Under the pieces are notes generated by a model. It ran no database searches, was not told the DNA's origin, and worked only from the letters and a program-made list of their open reading frames with translations. 64,000 nucleotides of DNA from Pedobacter yulinensis. GTDB lineage: Bacteria > Bacteroidota > Bacteroidia > Sphingobacteriales > Sphingobacteriaceae. Each line of letters begins with the position of its first letter. The first letter of the stretch is position 1. Positions 38,711 to 46,993 of this stretch are shown here, piece by piece. The translations under genes and the position numbers were made by a program. The stretch spans positions 124,001-188,000 of the forward strand of contig NZ_KZ686270.1 of NCBI RefSeq assembly GCF_003029735.1, read 5' to 3'.

Positions 38711-38802
38711 ATGTGTATGAATTATAATTTTTTTGCAAATATCGTGTTTAAATGCCAATTAATAGATTTTAAAATGATATTTTCAGCCAAAATTGCTAAA
38801 AA

Positions 38803-39321
38803 ATGAAAGCAAGCCTATTCCTGATCCTCAGCCTGTTTACCATGACCGCCTCTGCCCAGAAACTGAATAAAACGATGCACGATAAAACGCGCGATAAAGA
38901 TGTCCTGATCAACCAGTGCGACCGGGCAGGACTCATCGCCTTTCCTGAGTTTAAAGAAATGTACGATGCCGTATATCCCTCGTATGCGCCCGACTCGGCC
39001 ACGACTCCCGAACTCAAACGTGCCCTGTCTGCCGGTCAGCACATCACCATCGTGCTGGGTACCTGGTGCGGCGACAGCAAACTGCAGGTTCCACATTTCC
39101 TGAAAGTACTCGACGAAGCAGGCTTCCCACAAAAAAGTGTTTCATTTATTGCGGTAGACGGAAACAAAAAAGCAGAAAACGGACTTATTGATAAACTGGC
39201 GATTGAGCGCGTACCGACCTTCATCGTAACCGATAAAGCCGGGGCCGAACTCGGGCGCATTATCGAGCACCCAAAACAAACGCTGGAAAAAGATCTGCTC
39301 GCTATCGTGCAGAAAAACTAA
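38803..39321 (+). CDS. Exported thioredoxin-like protein (WCGDS type)
   Basis: A 172-residue secreted thioredoxin-fold protein. Signal peptide 1-18 (ASAQ). The active-site region is GTWCGDSKLQVPHF (about 85-98): a single Cys in WCGDS instead of CxxC, as in a recognised Bacteroidota subfamily. It has the cis-Pro region ERVPTFIVTDK (about 139). The single Cys suggests it acts as a peroxiredoxin-like or disulfide-handling protein rather than a classical oxidoreductase (inference). It lies 9 nt before ung and is probably co-transcribed. Confidence 0.75.
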   Translation: MKASLFLILSLFTMTASAQKLNKTMHDKTRDKDVLINQCDRAGLIAFPEFKEMYDAVYPSYAPDSATTPELKRALSAGQHITIVLGTWCGDSKLQVPHFLKVLDEAGFPQKSVSFIAVDGNKKAENGLIDKLAIERVPTFIVTDKAGAELGRIIEHPKQTLEKDLLAIVQKN

Positions 39322-39330
39322 CACATTAGC

Positions 39331-40011
39331 ATGTCTGTTAACCTTGAACCCGGCTGGCTTGCCGTACTTGAGCAGGAATTTAAAAAGGAATACATGGTCA
39401 GCCTGCGGGCTTTTCTGGAAGAAGAAAAGCGGCGCGGTGTGCAGATCTACCCTAAAGGAAGCGATATTTTCAATGCGCTGAATACAACGCCGTTTGACCG
39501 TGTCCAGGTGGTTATTCTTGGGCAAGATCCCTACCACGGCGCAGGCCAGGCACATGGCTTATCGTTTTCGGTACAGAAGGGCGTTACCATTCCGCCTTCA
39601 CTCAAAAACATCTATAAAGAACTGGAAGCAGACATTCCGGGCTTTACCCCCCCTGCCCACGGTAACCTTACGTATTGGGCAGAACAGGGCATTCTCTTGC
39701 TGAACGCAACCCTGACGGTTCGCGCGGCTGAGGCTGGCTCGCACCAGAAACGGGGCTGGGAACAGTTTACCGATGAGGTGATCCGCGCGCTGTCATCAAA
39801 AAAGAAAAATGTCGTTTTCCTGCTCTGGGGCAGATACGCCCAGGAAAAAGCAGCACTCATCGATGAAACAAAACACCATGTACTTCGTGCCGCGCACCCC
39901 TCACCTTTTTCTGTTCACAATGGCTTCTTCGGCTGCAAGCATTTTTCCAAAACGAATGAATTGCTGCGGCAAAACAACCTGCACCCGATAGACTGGCAGA
40001 TCCCGGCTTAA
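39331..40011 (+). CDS. ung: Uracil-DNA glycosylase
   Basis: A 226-residue family 1 UDG that removes uracil from DNA. The water-activating motif is GQDPYHGAGQAHGLSFSV (about 64-81; catalytic Asp in QDPYH) and the DNA-intercalation loop is AAHPSPFSVHNGFFGCKHF (about 189-207; HPSP). Other motifs LLLNATLTVR (about 124) are present. Full length. Its start is 9 nt after the thioredoxin-like gene. Confidence 0.97.
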   Translation: MSVNLEPGWLAVLEQEFKKEYMVSLRAFLEEEKRRGVQIYPKGSDIFNALNTTPFDRVQVVILGQDPYHGAGQAHGLSFSVQKGVTIPPSLKNIYKELEADIPGFTPPAHGNLTYWAEQGILLLNATLTVRAAEAGSHQKRGWEQFTDEVIRALSSKKKNVVFLLWGRYAQEKAALIDETKHHVLRAAHPSPFSVHNGFFGCKHFSKTNELLRQNNLHPIDWQIPA

Positions 40012-40095
40012 CTGCCCGGTGCTTCCCGGAAAATCACATGTACTTTCGATCGCCGCAGCCGTCAAAAGATGCTGGCCACAGGGAAAAATGCTGAA

Positions 40096-40566
40096 CTAAT
40101 ATTCAAGCGGAATGATGGGCTCCTTTTTGGTGGTAGACATGATCATCATGGTTTGAAAAGTTTTGACGACAGATATCTTGCTGATCTTGTCCATGATCAG
40201 CCTTTCGTAAGCCTTGATGTCTTTCACATAGACCTTGAGCAGAAAATCAGCCTGGCCGGTTACGTGGTGGCATTCGGTAATCTCCTTGATCTGGTTTACC
40301 TCGTCAAGAAAAATCTGGATGGTATTGTTTTTATGAAAGTCCAGCTGGATCTGGATAAAGGTCTTGATGCCAAGACCGAGTTTTTCTTCATCTACCAGGG
40401 CATGGTAACTTTTAATGTAGCCTGACATTTCCAGCTTACGGACACGCTCGAGCGTAGGCGCCGGAGAAAGTCCGATTTCCTGCGAAAGCAGAAGGTTGGT
40501 GATTCTTCCGTTTTCCTGGAGAATTTTGAGAATTTTCAGATCGGTCTTGTCTAGTTCGCCTGCCAT
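40096..40566 (-). CDS. Lrp/AsnC family transcriptional regulator
   Basis: A 156-residue Lrp-type regulator: HTH (about 6-55; LDKTDLKILKILQENGRITNLLLSQEIGLSP) and a C-terminal AsnC ligand-binding/oligomerisation domain (about 70-150). Ligand is likely an amino acid. Divergent from mntR with 113 bp between starts. A -7 box at 40571-40578 is 4 nt before the ATG. Confidence 0.93.
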   Translation of the reverse strand: MAGELDKTDLKILKILQENGRITNLLLSQEIGLSPAPTLERVRKLEMSGYIKSYHALVDEEKLGLGIKTFIQIQLDFHKNNTIQIFLDEVNQIKEITECHHVTGQADFLLKVYVKDIKAYERLIMDKISKISVVKTFQTMMIMSTTKKEPIIPLEY

Positions 40567-40570
40567 GGGC

Positions 40571-40578
40571 CAAAGTTA
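40571..40578 (-). promoter_or_regulatory. -7 box (TAACTTTG) of the Lrp regulator
   Basis: TAACTTTG on the minus strand ends 4 nt before the ATG at 40566: predicted leaderless transcript. Confidence 0.45.
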
Positions 40579-40643
40579 CGCATTAAACCAAATTATATTC
40601 TATAAAACATTAGAAATTTTGTCAAATATTTCACCAGATTTTT

Positions 40644-40671
40644 TTTAGATTTACCTAAAAAAATTATTAGA
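40644..40671 (+). promoter_or_regulatory. MntR-type operator upstream of mntR-mntH
   Basis: TTTAG (40644), CTAAA (40655) and ATTAG (40666) are half-sites spaced exactly 11 bp apart. The core TTTAGATTTACCTAAA (40644-40659) is an imperfect palindrome. The array matches the one at 45530-45557 at 23 of 28 positions. It ends about 9 nt before the mntR ATG, so a bound regulator would block transcription or translation start (autoregulation). Confidence 0.65.
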
Positions 40672-40679
40672 TAAATAGA

Positions 40680-41333
40680 ATGCAAAGCTTTACCGAAGAG
40701 AATTATTTGAAAGCGATTTATCATTTGGCAGAGCAACCCGAGCAATACGTTCAAACAAATGCCATCGCTGACCGGTTGCAGACCAAAGCCGCTTCTGTGA
40801 CAGACATGATGAAAAAACTTGCAGACAAGGGCCTGATCGATTACGTCAGGTATACCGGCGCCAGGTTAACCCCTGCGGGGCACCAGACGGCCGTTGACAT
40901 TGTGCGCAAACACCGCCTCTGGGAAGTTTTCCTGGTCGAAACGCTTAACTTCAAATGGGACGAAGTGCATGATGTTGCAGAAGAGCTGGAGCACATCAGT
41001 TCAGTATTGCTGATCGAACGCCTGGACGAGTTTTTGGGCTTTCCGCGTACCGACCCGCACGGCGACCCCATTCCTGACAAACATGGCAAGTTTGAAAAAC
41101 GGAGCTTTGTAAAGCTGACCAAACTGGAGCCAGGCAGCTCAGGAACGGTTACAGGGGTGAGCGAACACTCTACGCCCTTTCTCAAACACCTGGAAAAGCT
41201 CGGCCTGACACTTGGGGCAGGCATTACGGTAAACGAGATCAGCGAATTTGACGGCTCGGTCGAATTGCTGCTGGAAAACAAGAAGATCAACATCAGCCGC
41301 GATGTTGCCAAACATATCCTGATCAACACCTGA
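40680..41333 (+). CDS. mntR: DtxR/MntR-family metal-dependent repressor
   Basis: A 217-residue regulator: winged HTH (about 3-65), metal/dimerisation domain (about 66-135) and an SH3-like FeoA domain (about 140-215). Around the metal site the sequence is VHDVAEELEH (96-105): the position of DtxR Cys102 is Glu101 and the next ligands Glu104 and His105 are kept, as is His78. Glu for Cys is what MntR-type proteins have, which favours Mn(II) sensing over Fe(II) (inference). It is 2 nt before mntH and shares the operator seen at the second TonB receptor. Confidence 0.88.
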   Translation: MQSFTEENYLKAIYHLAEQPEQYVQTNAIADRLQTKAASVTDMMKKLADKGLIDYVRYTGARLTPAGHQTAVDIVRKHRLWEVFLVETLNFKWDEVHDVAEELEHISSVLLIERLDEFLGFPRTDPHGDPIPDKHGKFEKRSFVKLTKLEPGSSGTVTGVSEHSTPFLKHLEKLGLTLGAGITVNEISEFDGSVELLLENKKINISRDVAKHILINT

Positions 41334-41335
41334 TT

Positions 41336-43195
41336 ATGTCATCGGAATCATTAAGCGAAGTACACCACAGCGTTTCCACGAACAAGCGAAAAGGATGGAA
41401 ACGCATCCTTGCATTTCTGGGACCGGCCTACCTGGTCAGCGTAGGTTACATGGACCCCGGAAACTGGGCCACAGATATAGCAGGCGGAAGCAAGTTCGGC
41501 TACCAGCTGATCTGGGTGCTGCTCATGTCAAATCTCATCGCGCTGCTCCTGCAATCGCTCAGTGCGAGGTTGGGTATTGTACGGGGGCTCGACCTGGCTC
41601 AGGCCTCGCGTCAGGCCTACCCGAAGTGGGTCAACCTGCCTTTGTTTTTACTGGCGCAAACTGCGATCATCGCCTGCGATCTGGCCGAGGTAATCGGCAT
41701 GGCCATCGGCCTGCAGCTGCTGTTCGGCCTGCCCCTGATCTGGGGTATATCGATCACCCTGCTGGATACCATCCTGCTTCTTTTCCTGCTCAACAAAGGC
41801 ATGCGCGCCATGGAAGGTTTTATTGTTTCGATGGTCTTTATTGTCGGACTGGCTTTCCTCGCCGAGATGTTTATCGTAGAACCAGCAGCCGGCGAGATCC
41901 TCAAGGGGCTCGAACCCTCCATGCTCTCGGGCGATGCACTCTACATTGCTATTGGCATTATTGGAGCAACCGTTATGCCGCATAACCTGTACCTGCACTC
42001 CTCGCTGGTGCAGACACGCAAGATTGAGCGCAGCAACAAGGGGATACGTGAGGCGCTGAAATTTAACCTGATCGACACGACCGTTGCCCTCAACCTCGCA
42101 TTTTTTGTCAACGCCGCCATTCTGATCCTGGCTGCGGCAGCCTTTTACCGGAATGGCCTGCACGAAGTGGCCGAAATCCAGGATGCCCATAAGCTGCTCG
42201 ACAACATTTTCGGCAGCATTGCCCCTACCCTATTCGCCATTGCGCTGATCGCAGCCGGGCAAAGCTCTACCGTTACAGGTACCCTGGCCGGACAGATCGT
42301 GATGGAAGGGCACATCAATCTGCGCATTCAACCCTGGCTAAGACGCATGCTGACACGTTTATTGGCCATTGCCCCAGCATTCTTTACCATTCTGCATTTT
42401 GGCGATGATGCACTGGGAGAACTCCTGGTGCTGAGCCAGGTGGTGCTGAGCCTGCAGCTGGGGTTTGCCATTATCCCGCTTATTCACTTCACATCAGACA
42501 AAAAACTGATGAAGAATTTTGCCATTCGCCCCTGGGTAAAGGTGATTGCCTGGGCAAGTGCTCTGCTTATCGTGGCCCTGAACGTGAAGCTGGTTGTAGA
42601 GGAGATCGGCATCTGGAGCAAAGGAACAAACAGCTGGGCCATATACGTGCTGGTGGTTCCGTTAGCGGTGCTCATTGCCCTGCTGCTGCTGTACGTTTTT
42701 GTGCGGCCCCTGGTACCAAGCCTTTCCAGCCACAAAACCATTGTACCCCATGGCGATGCGCTTGATATAGGCAGCGTTGACAAGATCAACTATGAACACG
42801 TGGGCATTGCCGTAGATTTTTCCCGCAACGACAGGAATACCATACGTCATGCACTGATCCAGGGAGGAAAAGACGCGCATTATTACCTGATCCATGTCGT
42901 TGAAACGGCTGCTGCACGTTACCATGGCGCGCGCGTGATGGACCATGAAACCCAGAGTGACCAGGAAAACCTGCAGAAGTATATTGATAACCTGAGTGCG
43001 CTCGGCTTTGACGCAAGCGCGCAGATCGGCTTTGGCGGCACCGCACGTGCTATTGCCACCATCGCCAAAGAAAAGGAACTTGACCTGCTGGTTATGGGTG
43101 CGCATGGCCATAAAGGCGTGAAGGATCTGATTTTTGGCACCACGGTCGATGCCGTTCGCCACCGCGTCAGTATCCCTGTGCTCATCATCCGCTGA
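41336..43195 (+). CDS. mntH: Nramp metal transporter with C-terminal UspA domain
   Basis: A 619-residue fusion. Residues about 25-460 are an Nramp (SLC11) proton-coupled Mn/Fe importer: TM1 motif DPGN (40-43) and TM6 motif MPHN (214-217), with about 11 membrane spans. Residues about 480-619 form a universal stress protein domain; the ATP-loop GAHG-x9-GTT (about 588-603) fits G-x2-G-x9-G-S/T, so nucleotide binding is likely. It starts 2 nt after mntR. It ends flush against the convergent TonB receptor gene (shared TGATCA palindrome). The UspA tail is cytoplasmic if the C-terminus is inside, and may gate transport by ATP level (inference). Confidence 0.93.
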   Translation: MSSESLSEVHHSVSTNKRKGWKRILAFLGPAYLVSVGYMDPGNWATDIAGGSKFGYQLIWVLLMSNLIALLLQSLSARLGIVRGLDLAQASRQAYPKWVNLPLFLLAQTAIIACDLAEVIGMAIGLQLLFGLPLIWGISITLLDTILLLFLLNKGMRAMEGFIVSMVFIVGLAFLAEMFIVEPAAGEILKGLEPSMLSGDALYIAIGIIGATVMPHNLYLHSSLVQTRKIERSNKGIREALKFNLIDTTVALNLAFFVNAAILILAAAAFYRNGLHEVAEIQDAHKLLDNIFGSIAPTLFAIALIAAGQSSTVTGTLAGQIVMEGHINLRIQPWLRRMLTRLLAIAPAFFTILHFGDDALGELLVLSQVVLSLQLGFAIIPLIHFTSDKKLMKNFAIRPWVKVIAWASALLIVALNVKLVVEEIGIWSKGTNSWAIYVLVVPLAVLIALLLLYVFVRPLVPSLSSHKTIVPHGDALDIGSVDKINYEHVGIAVDFSRNDRNTIRHALIQGGKDAHYYLIHVVETAAARYHGARVMDHETQSDQENLQKYIDNLSALGFDASAQIGFGGTARAIATIAKEKELDLLVMGAHGHKGVKDLIFGTTVDAVRHRVSIPVLIIR

Positions 43196-45499
43196 TCAGC
43201 GCACAAACAGGCGCAGGCCGAGGAAGCCGCGAATGCCCTGGTTGGGACCATAAGAATACCCATCGGGGTCGAACTTCAGGGCCTGCGGATTGTAAGCCGG
43301 ATCGGCCGGCGACACATTATTTACCGGCACCACCTGGCCGGAGCCGTCAAACTGAACGTAGCGGTCAAAGGGATCGAACGCACGCGCAATAGGCGATCCG
43401 CCGGGTTGTTTTCGCGATATGGTCCAGTTCAGCAGGTTCTTTACGCCCCCATAAATTTCCAGGTTTCCCCTGAATCTTTTCGTGAGCTGGATGTTCTGGA
43501 TGCTCCAGGCCGGCGAATAAGCCGGACGCTGGTCCAGGGGCCCGAGCAAAGCCAGGCGCATTGGCCCGATGACGCTGCCTGTATAATCCAGGTGCATGTT
43601 CAGCGATTCAAACCGGTAGCTGATTGCCCAGGTACCCATCCAACTCTCACTTTTTACGGGTCTGACAGCGTTGCGGTTGCCGGCTGCATCGCGTTCCACA
43701 TTGCGTACATCGAGCAGGCTTGCTCCCGCTATGGCATTGAAGGGGCCAAGCGTCAGGTCCAGATTGAGGCTCAGCCCTTTCGTAATGCCATAACCATCCA
43801 GGTTGGCGTACCGGATCTGCGTAGGTGCTGTGTCGTAATCGGCCGTGATCCTGTTATTGAAGTAGGTGTACCAGCCGGAAAAATCAAGGTTTAACGTATT
43901 CTGCCTGCCAAGGTCCAGCTTTTTAAGATAGTTCAGATTAACGTTATAGCTGCGTTCGGGTTTGAGCGCCTCCAGGATAACTACCTCGCGCGCGCCACTG
44001 AGCGCAGCATGGTCTTCAGTAAAAAGATTGACAACCCTGAAGCCTGAGCCGGCATTCATGCGCAGTATATCGTTTGCGCTCAGGTTCCATTTGTAAGCCA
44101 GCCTGGGAGTAAAAATGTTCCCGTGTACCGAATGGTGATCGTATCGTACGCCCAGCAACAGTTTGTGGACTTCTGAAAGGCTGATTTCGTTCTGCAGAAA
44201 CAGACCGGGTAACAGCACATGGTCGGCCGCTGGCGTAGCGGGCGTGTTGTCGTTGTAATAGGTATAACGCAGCGCCGCCCCGAATAACAGGTCATTCATA
44301 CCCGCCTTTTTGTCCCAGGTCAGCTGTCCGAAGGCGATCTGTTGCCTGGCCGCAAACAGATCGGTCCCGTATACGGAATTCTGGTCGTGGTTGTTATATG
44401 AAAAAGCGAGGAACACCTTTTCAGGCAGGGGCAGCTGGTAGGTTCCGAAGACCTCCCACCGCTTCGTATAGATGCTTTCGGCGTAAACAGATCCGCTTCC
44501 GCGGTCAGCACGCGTCCAGTTCGTTTGTCCGCCCCAGCGGTCTTCATAAAGATAACGTCCGGCCAGGCTGAATTTCCGGCCGTCGGGCCGGTTAAAATCC
44601 CATTTCTGGAAAAGCGACAGGCGCTGCTGCAGGGTCATGTCTGTAAAGCCATCGTGGTTATGGTCAATCCGGTTATTAAAATTGAAATGATTCAGTCCTG
44701 TCAGTACGCTGGCGCTGCGGCCTGCATTGAATTTCAAGCCGAGGTCAGTATTGTATTCGCCCCAGCCGGTTGCAAAGGCATCTGCCGTAAACGATGGCGT
44801 GTTCGCTGCATTCTTGGTAATGACATTAATCAGCCCACCCACGGCCTCAGAGCCGTAAAGTGAAGATGCCGGGCCCTTCACCACCTCAACCCGCTCAATT
44901 AGCGATGCCGGAATACCGGAGAGGCCGTAAACGGTCGACAGGCCGCTGACGATGGGCATCCCATCGATCAGCACCATGGTGTATGGACCTTCCAGTCCAT
45001 TCATGTGAATATCGCCGGTGTTGCAGACGTTACAGTTCAACTGTGGCCGGATGCCGTTCACATGCTGCAGAGCATCAAATATGGTGGGCGTCGGGTTCTT
45101 GGCAAAAAAAAGTGCATTGTATACTTCGACATTGACCGGGCTGTCTTCCCTGCGCACCGCCTTCAGTGTTCCGGATACCACAACGTCGTTCAGGTTGCCT
45201 GCCTCAGGCTCCATTTGCACGTCCAGGCTGAGGGTGTCGGCTGTTGCCGGTGTTATGGGCAGCCGCAGCCGCCGGTAACCAACAGCGCTAAAATGGAGAA
45301 AGCCCGGAGATGAAGCGGGGGCTTGTAAAAAAAATCGGCCCAGGCTGTCGGTTTTTACTGCCGGCCCCTGTGTACCCGTTCGTACCGAGACCCCTTCCAG
45401 ATGCTGGCCGCCGCTGCGCACCACACCGCGTACCATACGTTGTGCAAACACAGCACAGCCCATAAACGAGAACAGCAACAAGCACTTAATATGTTTCAT
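43196..45499 (-). CDS. TonB-dependent receptor, metal-regulated
   Basis: A 767-residue outer-membrane receptor: signal peptide 1-19 (AVFAQ), CarboxypepD_reg-like domain (about 22-105), plug (about 115-235) and barrel. The plug carries a Cys pair, QLNCNVCNTGDIHMNGL, then VLIDGMPIVSGLSTVYGL and VEVVKGPASSLYGSEAVGG. The receptor resembles those for ferric siderophores or heme. Its promoter has a -7 box and an operator like that of mntR, so it is probably derepressed in metal shortage together with the Nramp importer. The substrate is unproven. Full-length; ends with GFLGLRLFVR (terminal aromatic/R). Confidence 0.92.
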   Translation of the reverse strand: MKHIKCLLLFSFMGCAVFAQRMVRGVVRSGGQHLEGVSVRTGTQGPAVKTDSLGRFFLQAPASSPGFLHFSAVGYRRLRLPITPATADTLSLDVQMEPEAGNLNDVVVSGTLKAVRREDSPVNVEVYNALFFAKNPTPTIFDALQHVNGIRPQLNCNVCNTGDIHMNGLEGPYTMVLIDGMPIVSGLSTVYGLSGIPASLIERVEVVKGPASSLYGSEAVGGLINVITKNAANTPSFTADAFATGWGEYNTDLGLKFNAGRSASVLTGLNHFNFNNRIDHNHDGFTDMTLQQRLSLFQKWDFNRPDGRKFSLAGRYLYEDRWGGQTNWTRADRGSGSVYAESIYTKRWEVFGTYQLPLPEKVFLAFSYNNHDQNSVYGTDLFAARQQIAFGQLTWDKKAGMNDLLFGAALRYTYYNDNTPATPAADHVLLPGLFLQNEISLSEVHKLLLGVRYDHHSVHGNIFTPRLAYKWNLSANDILRMNAGSGFRVVNLFTEDHAALSGAREVVILEALKPERSYNVNLNYLKKLDLGRQNTLNLDFSGWYTYFNNRITADYDTAPTQIRYANLDGYGITKGLSLNLDLTLGPFNAIAGASLLDVRNVERDAAGNRNAVRPVKSESWMGTWAISYRFESLNMHLDYTGSVIGPMRLALLGPLDQRPAYSPAWSIQNIQLTKRFRGNLEIYGGVKNLLNWTISRKQPGGSPIARAFDPFDRYVQFDGSGQVVPVNNVSPADPAYNPQALKFDPDGYSYGPNQGIRGFLGLRLFVR

Positions 45500-45517
45500 G
45501 ACTTTAAATTAGATCAC

Positions 45518-45525
45518 CAAAGATA
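45518..45525 (-). promoter_or_regulatory. -7 box (TATCTTTG) of the metal TonB receptor
   Basis: TATCTTTG on the minus strand; leader about 15-19 nt. The operator at 45530-45557 begins 4 bp upstream, so it covers the promoter spacer. Confidence 0.6.
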
Positions 45526-45529
45526 TTAA

Positions 45530-45557
45530 TTTAGATATATCTAAAAATATATTTAGA
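45530..45557 (-). promoter_or_regulatory. MntR-type operator upstream of TonB receptor
   Basis: A perfect 16-bp palindrome TTTAGATATATCTAAA (45530-45545) followed by a further TTTAG half-site at 45552. Half-sites are 11 bp apart (45530, 45541, 45552), the same array as at 40644-40671. It covers the promoter spacer of the receptor gene. Confidence 0.68.
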
Positions 45558-45645
45558 ACATTTAAATTTCAAATTGGTTTTACAGCCAGATTAAATCACA
45601 TTTTGTTTCCTGAACGGGGCAGAATTGCAGATATTTGCCAGGCAC

Positions 45646-46095
45646 ATGAAAAACGATATCAACATCAGGAACAAGCGGGCTTATTTTGATTATGCGCTTG
45701 GCGACAAGTACATAGCGGGTATTGCGTTGCTGGGAACGGAGATCAAGGCAATCCGCGAGGGCAAGGTAAACATGACCGATGCGTTCTGTATGTTTATCGG
45801 CAATGTGCTGTACATCCGGAACCTGCATATCTCAGAATATGCCAACAGTTCGTTTTATCACCACGACATTAAGCGCGACCGGGCACTGCTGCTGCAAAAG
45901 AAAGAACTGAAAAAAATCAGGGTCAAGGCTGAAGAGAAAGGTTTTACCATTATTCCCCTGCGCATTTTCATTAATGAACGTGGATTTGCAAAACTGGAAC
46001 TGGCAACAGGCCAGGGCAAAAAAGAGTTTGATAAACGCGAGAGCCTGAAAGAGAAAGACACAAAACGTGAACTTGACAGGGTCCTGAAACGGTAA
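45646..46095 (+). CDS. smpB: SsrA-binding protein SmpB
   Basis: A 149-residue tmRNA-binding protein needed for trans-translation and ribosome rescue. Motifs: NKRAYFDYALGDKYIAGIALLGTEIKAIREGKVNMTDAF (about 7-45) and the C-terminal basic tail KEKDTKRELDRVLKR. Start ATG 45646; an in-frame extension to 45625 adds 7 residues without conserved features. A near -7 box (GATATTTG, 45630-45637) precedes it. The tmRNA gene is not in this window. Confidence 0.96.
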   Translation: MKNDINIRNKRAYFDYALGDKYIAGIALLGTEIKAIREGKVNMTDAFCMFIGNVLYIRNLHISEYANSSFYHHDIKRDRALLLQKKELKKIRVKAEEKGFTIIPLRIFINERGFAKLELATGQGKKEFDKRESLKEKDTKRELDRVLKR

Positions 46096-46173
46096 AAAGC
46101 CGTTTGCGATTGTGTAAGCAGCTTATGAAGCAGGCGTGAACAATGGTACGGCTGCATGCCGGACTGCAATGGC

Positions 46174-46830
46174 TTACCAGGCCTGATCGCCCACGAGCGG
46201 CACAAACCGGAAGGTGTCCAGAACAATTTTCTCGAAGTCGGTTTCGCTAACCCGGATTACTGTGACCATTTTCTGCGCCTGCGCATCGCCAACCGGGATA
46301 ACGAGGATGCCACCAACTTTCAGCTGCTTTAAAAGGATTTCAGGGACGAAAGGGGCGCCTGCTGTAACAATGATCTTGTCATAAGGTGCTTCTTCTGCAA
46401 TGCCCTTTGAACCGTCTCCGCAAAAGAACTTAGGTTTGTAGCCCATGCCGGGAAGTACCTGGATCGTTCTGTTGAAGATGTTTTCCTGGCGCTCAATGGT
46501 AACGACCTTTGCTCCCAGCTCGAGCAGGATACAGGTCTGGTATCCCGATCCCGTACCGATCTCGAGAACCTTATCACCTTTCCTGATATGCAGCAATTCA
46601 CTCTGATAGGCTACCGTGTAGGGCTGAGAGATCGTCTGCCCGTCGCCGATCGGAAAAGCAATGTCTTTATAGGCCTGGTTCCAGAACGTTTCGTCAAAGA
46701 AAAAATGGCGGGGCACCTTACCAATGGCCTTCAATACCGCCTCGTCACCGATTCCCCGGTTTCTCAGCAGTTCAACCAGCTTCTTTCGCGCACCCTTTTC
46801 ACGGTAATTATCAATAAACTTATAAGCCAT
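46174..46830 (-). CDS. pcm: Protein-L-isoaspartate O-methyltransferase
   Basis: A 218-residue SAM methyltransferase that repairs isoaspartyl residues. SAM motif VLEIGTGSGYQTCILLELGA (about 81-100), and the upstream IGDGQTISQPYTVAYQSELL (about 54-73) is the family signature. Normal length. A -7 box at 46838-46845 lies 7 nt before the ATG. Convergent with smpB. Confidence 0.96.
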   Translation of the reverse strand: MAYKFIDNYREKGARKKLVELLRNRGIGDEAVLKAIGKVPRHFFFDETFWNQAYKDIAFPIGDGQTISQPYTVAYQSELLHIRKGDKVLEIGTGSGYQTCILLELGAKVVTIERQENIFNRTIQVLPGMGYKPKFFCGDGSKGIAEEAPYDKIIVTAGAPFVPEILLKQLKVGGILVIPVGDAQAQKMVTVIRVSETDFEKIVLDTFRFVPLVGDQAW

Positions 46831-46837
46831 TCCGGTT

Positions 46838-46845
46838 CAAAAATA
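46838..46845 (-). promoter_or_regulatory. -7 box (TATTTTTG) of pcm
   Basis: TATTTTTG on the minus strand, 7 nt before the ATG at 46830; near-leaderless. Confidence 0.45.
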
Positions 46846-46993
46846 CCGTTTTCATTCGACTGCGCGCCCTTTAAGTTATCAACGACCGGCTAAGATGCGG
46901 AGCGACAGCCAAAAAATAAAGCCGTGTTATGAATTGGCCTCTCCAGAAAGTACAGGATATTTTGCCTATTTTTAGCCCTCCCATTGCTCAATT

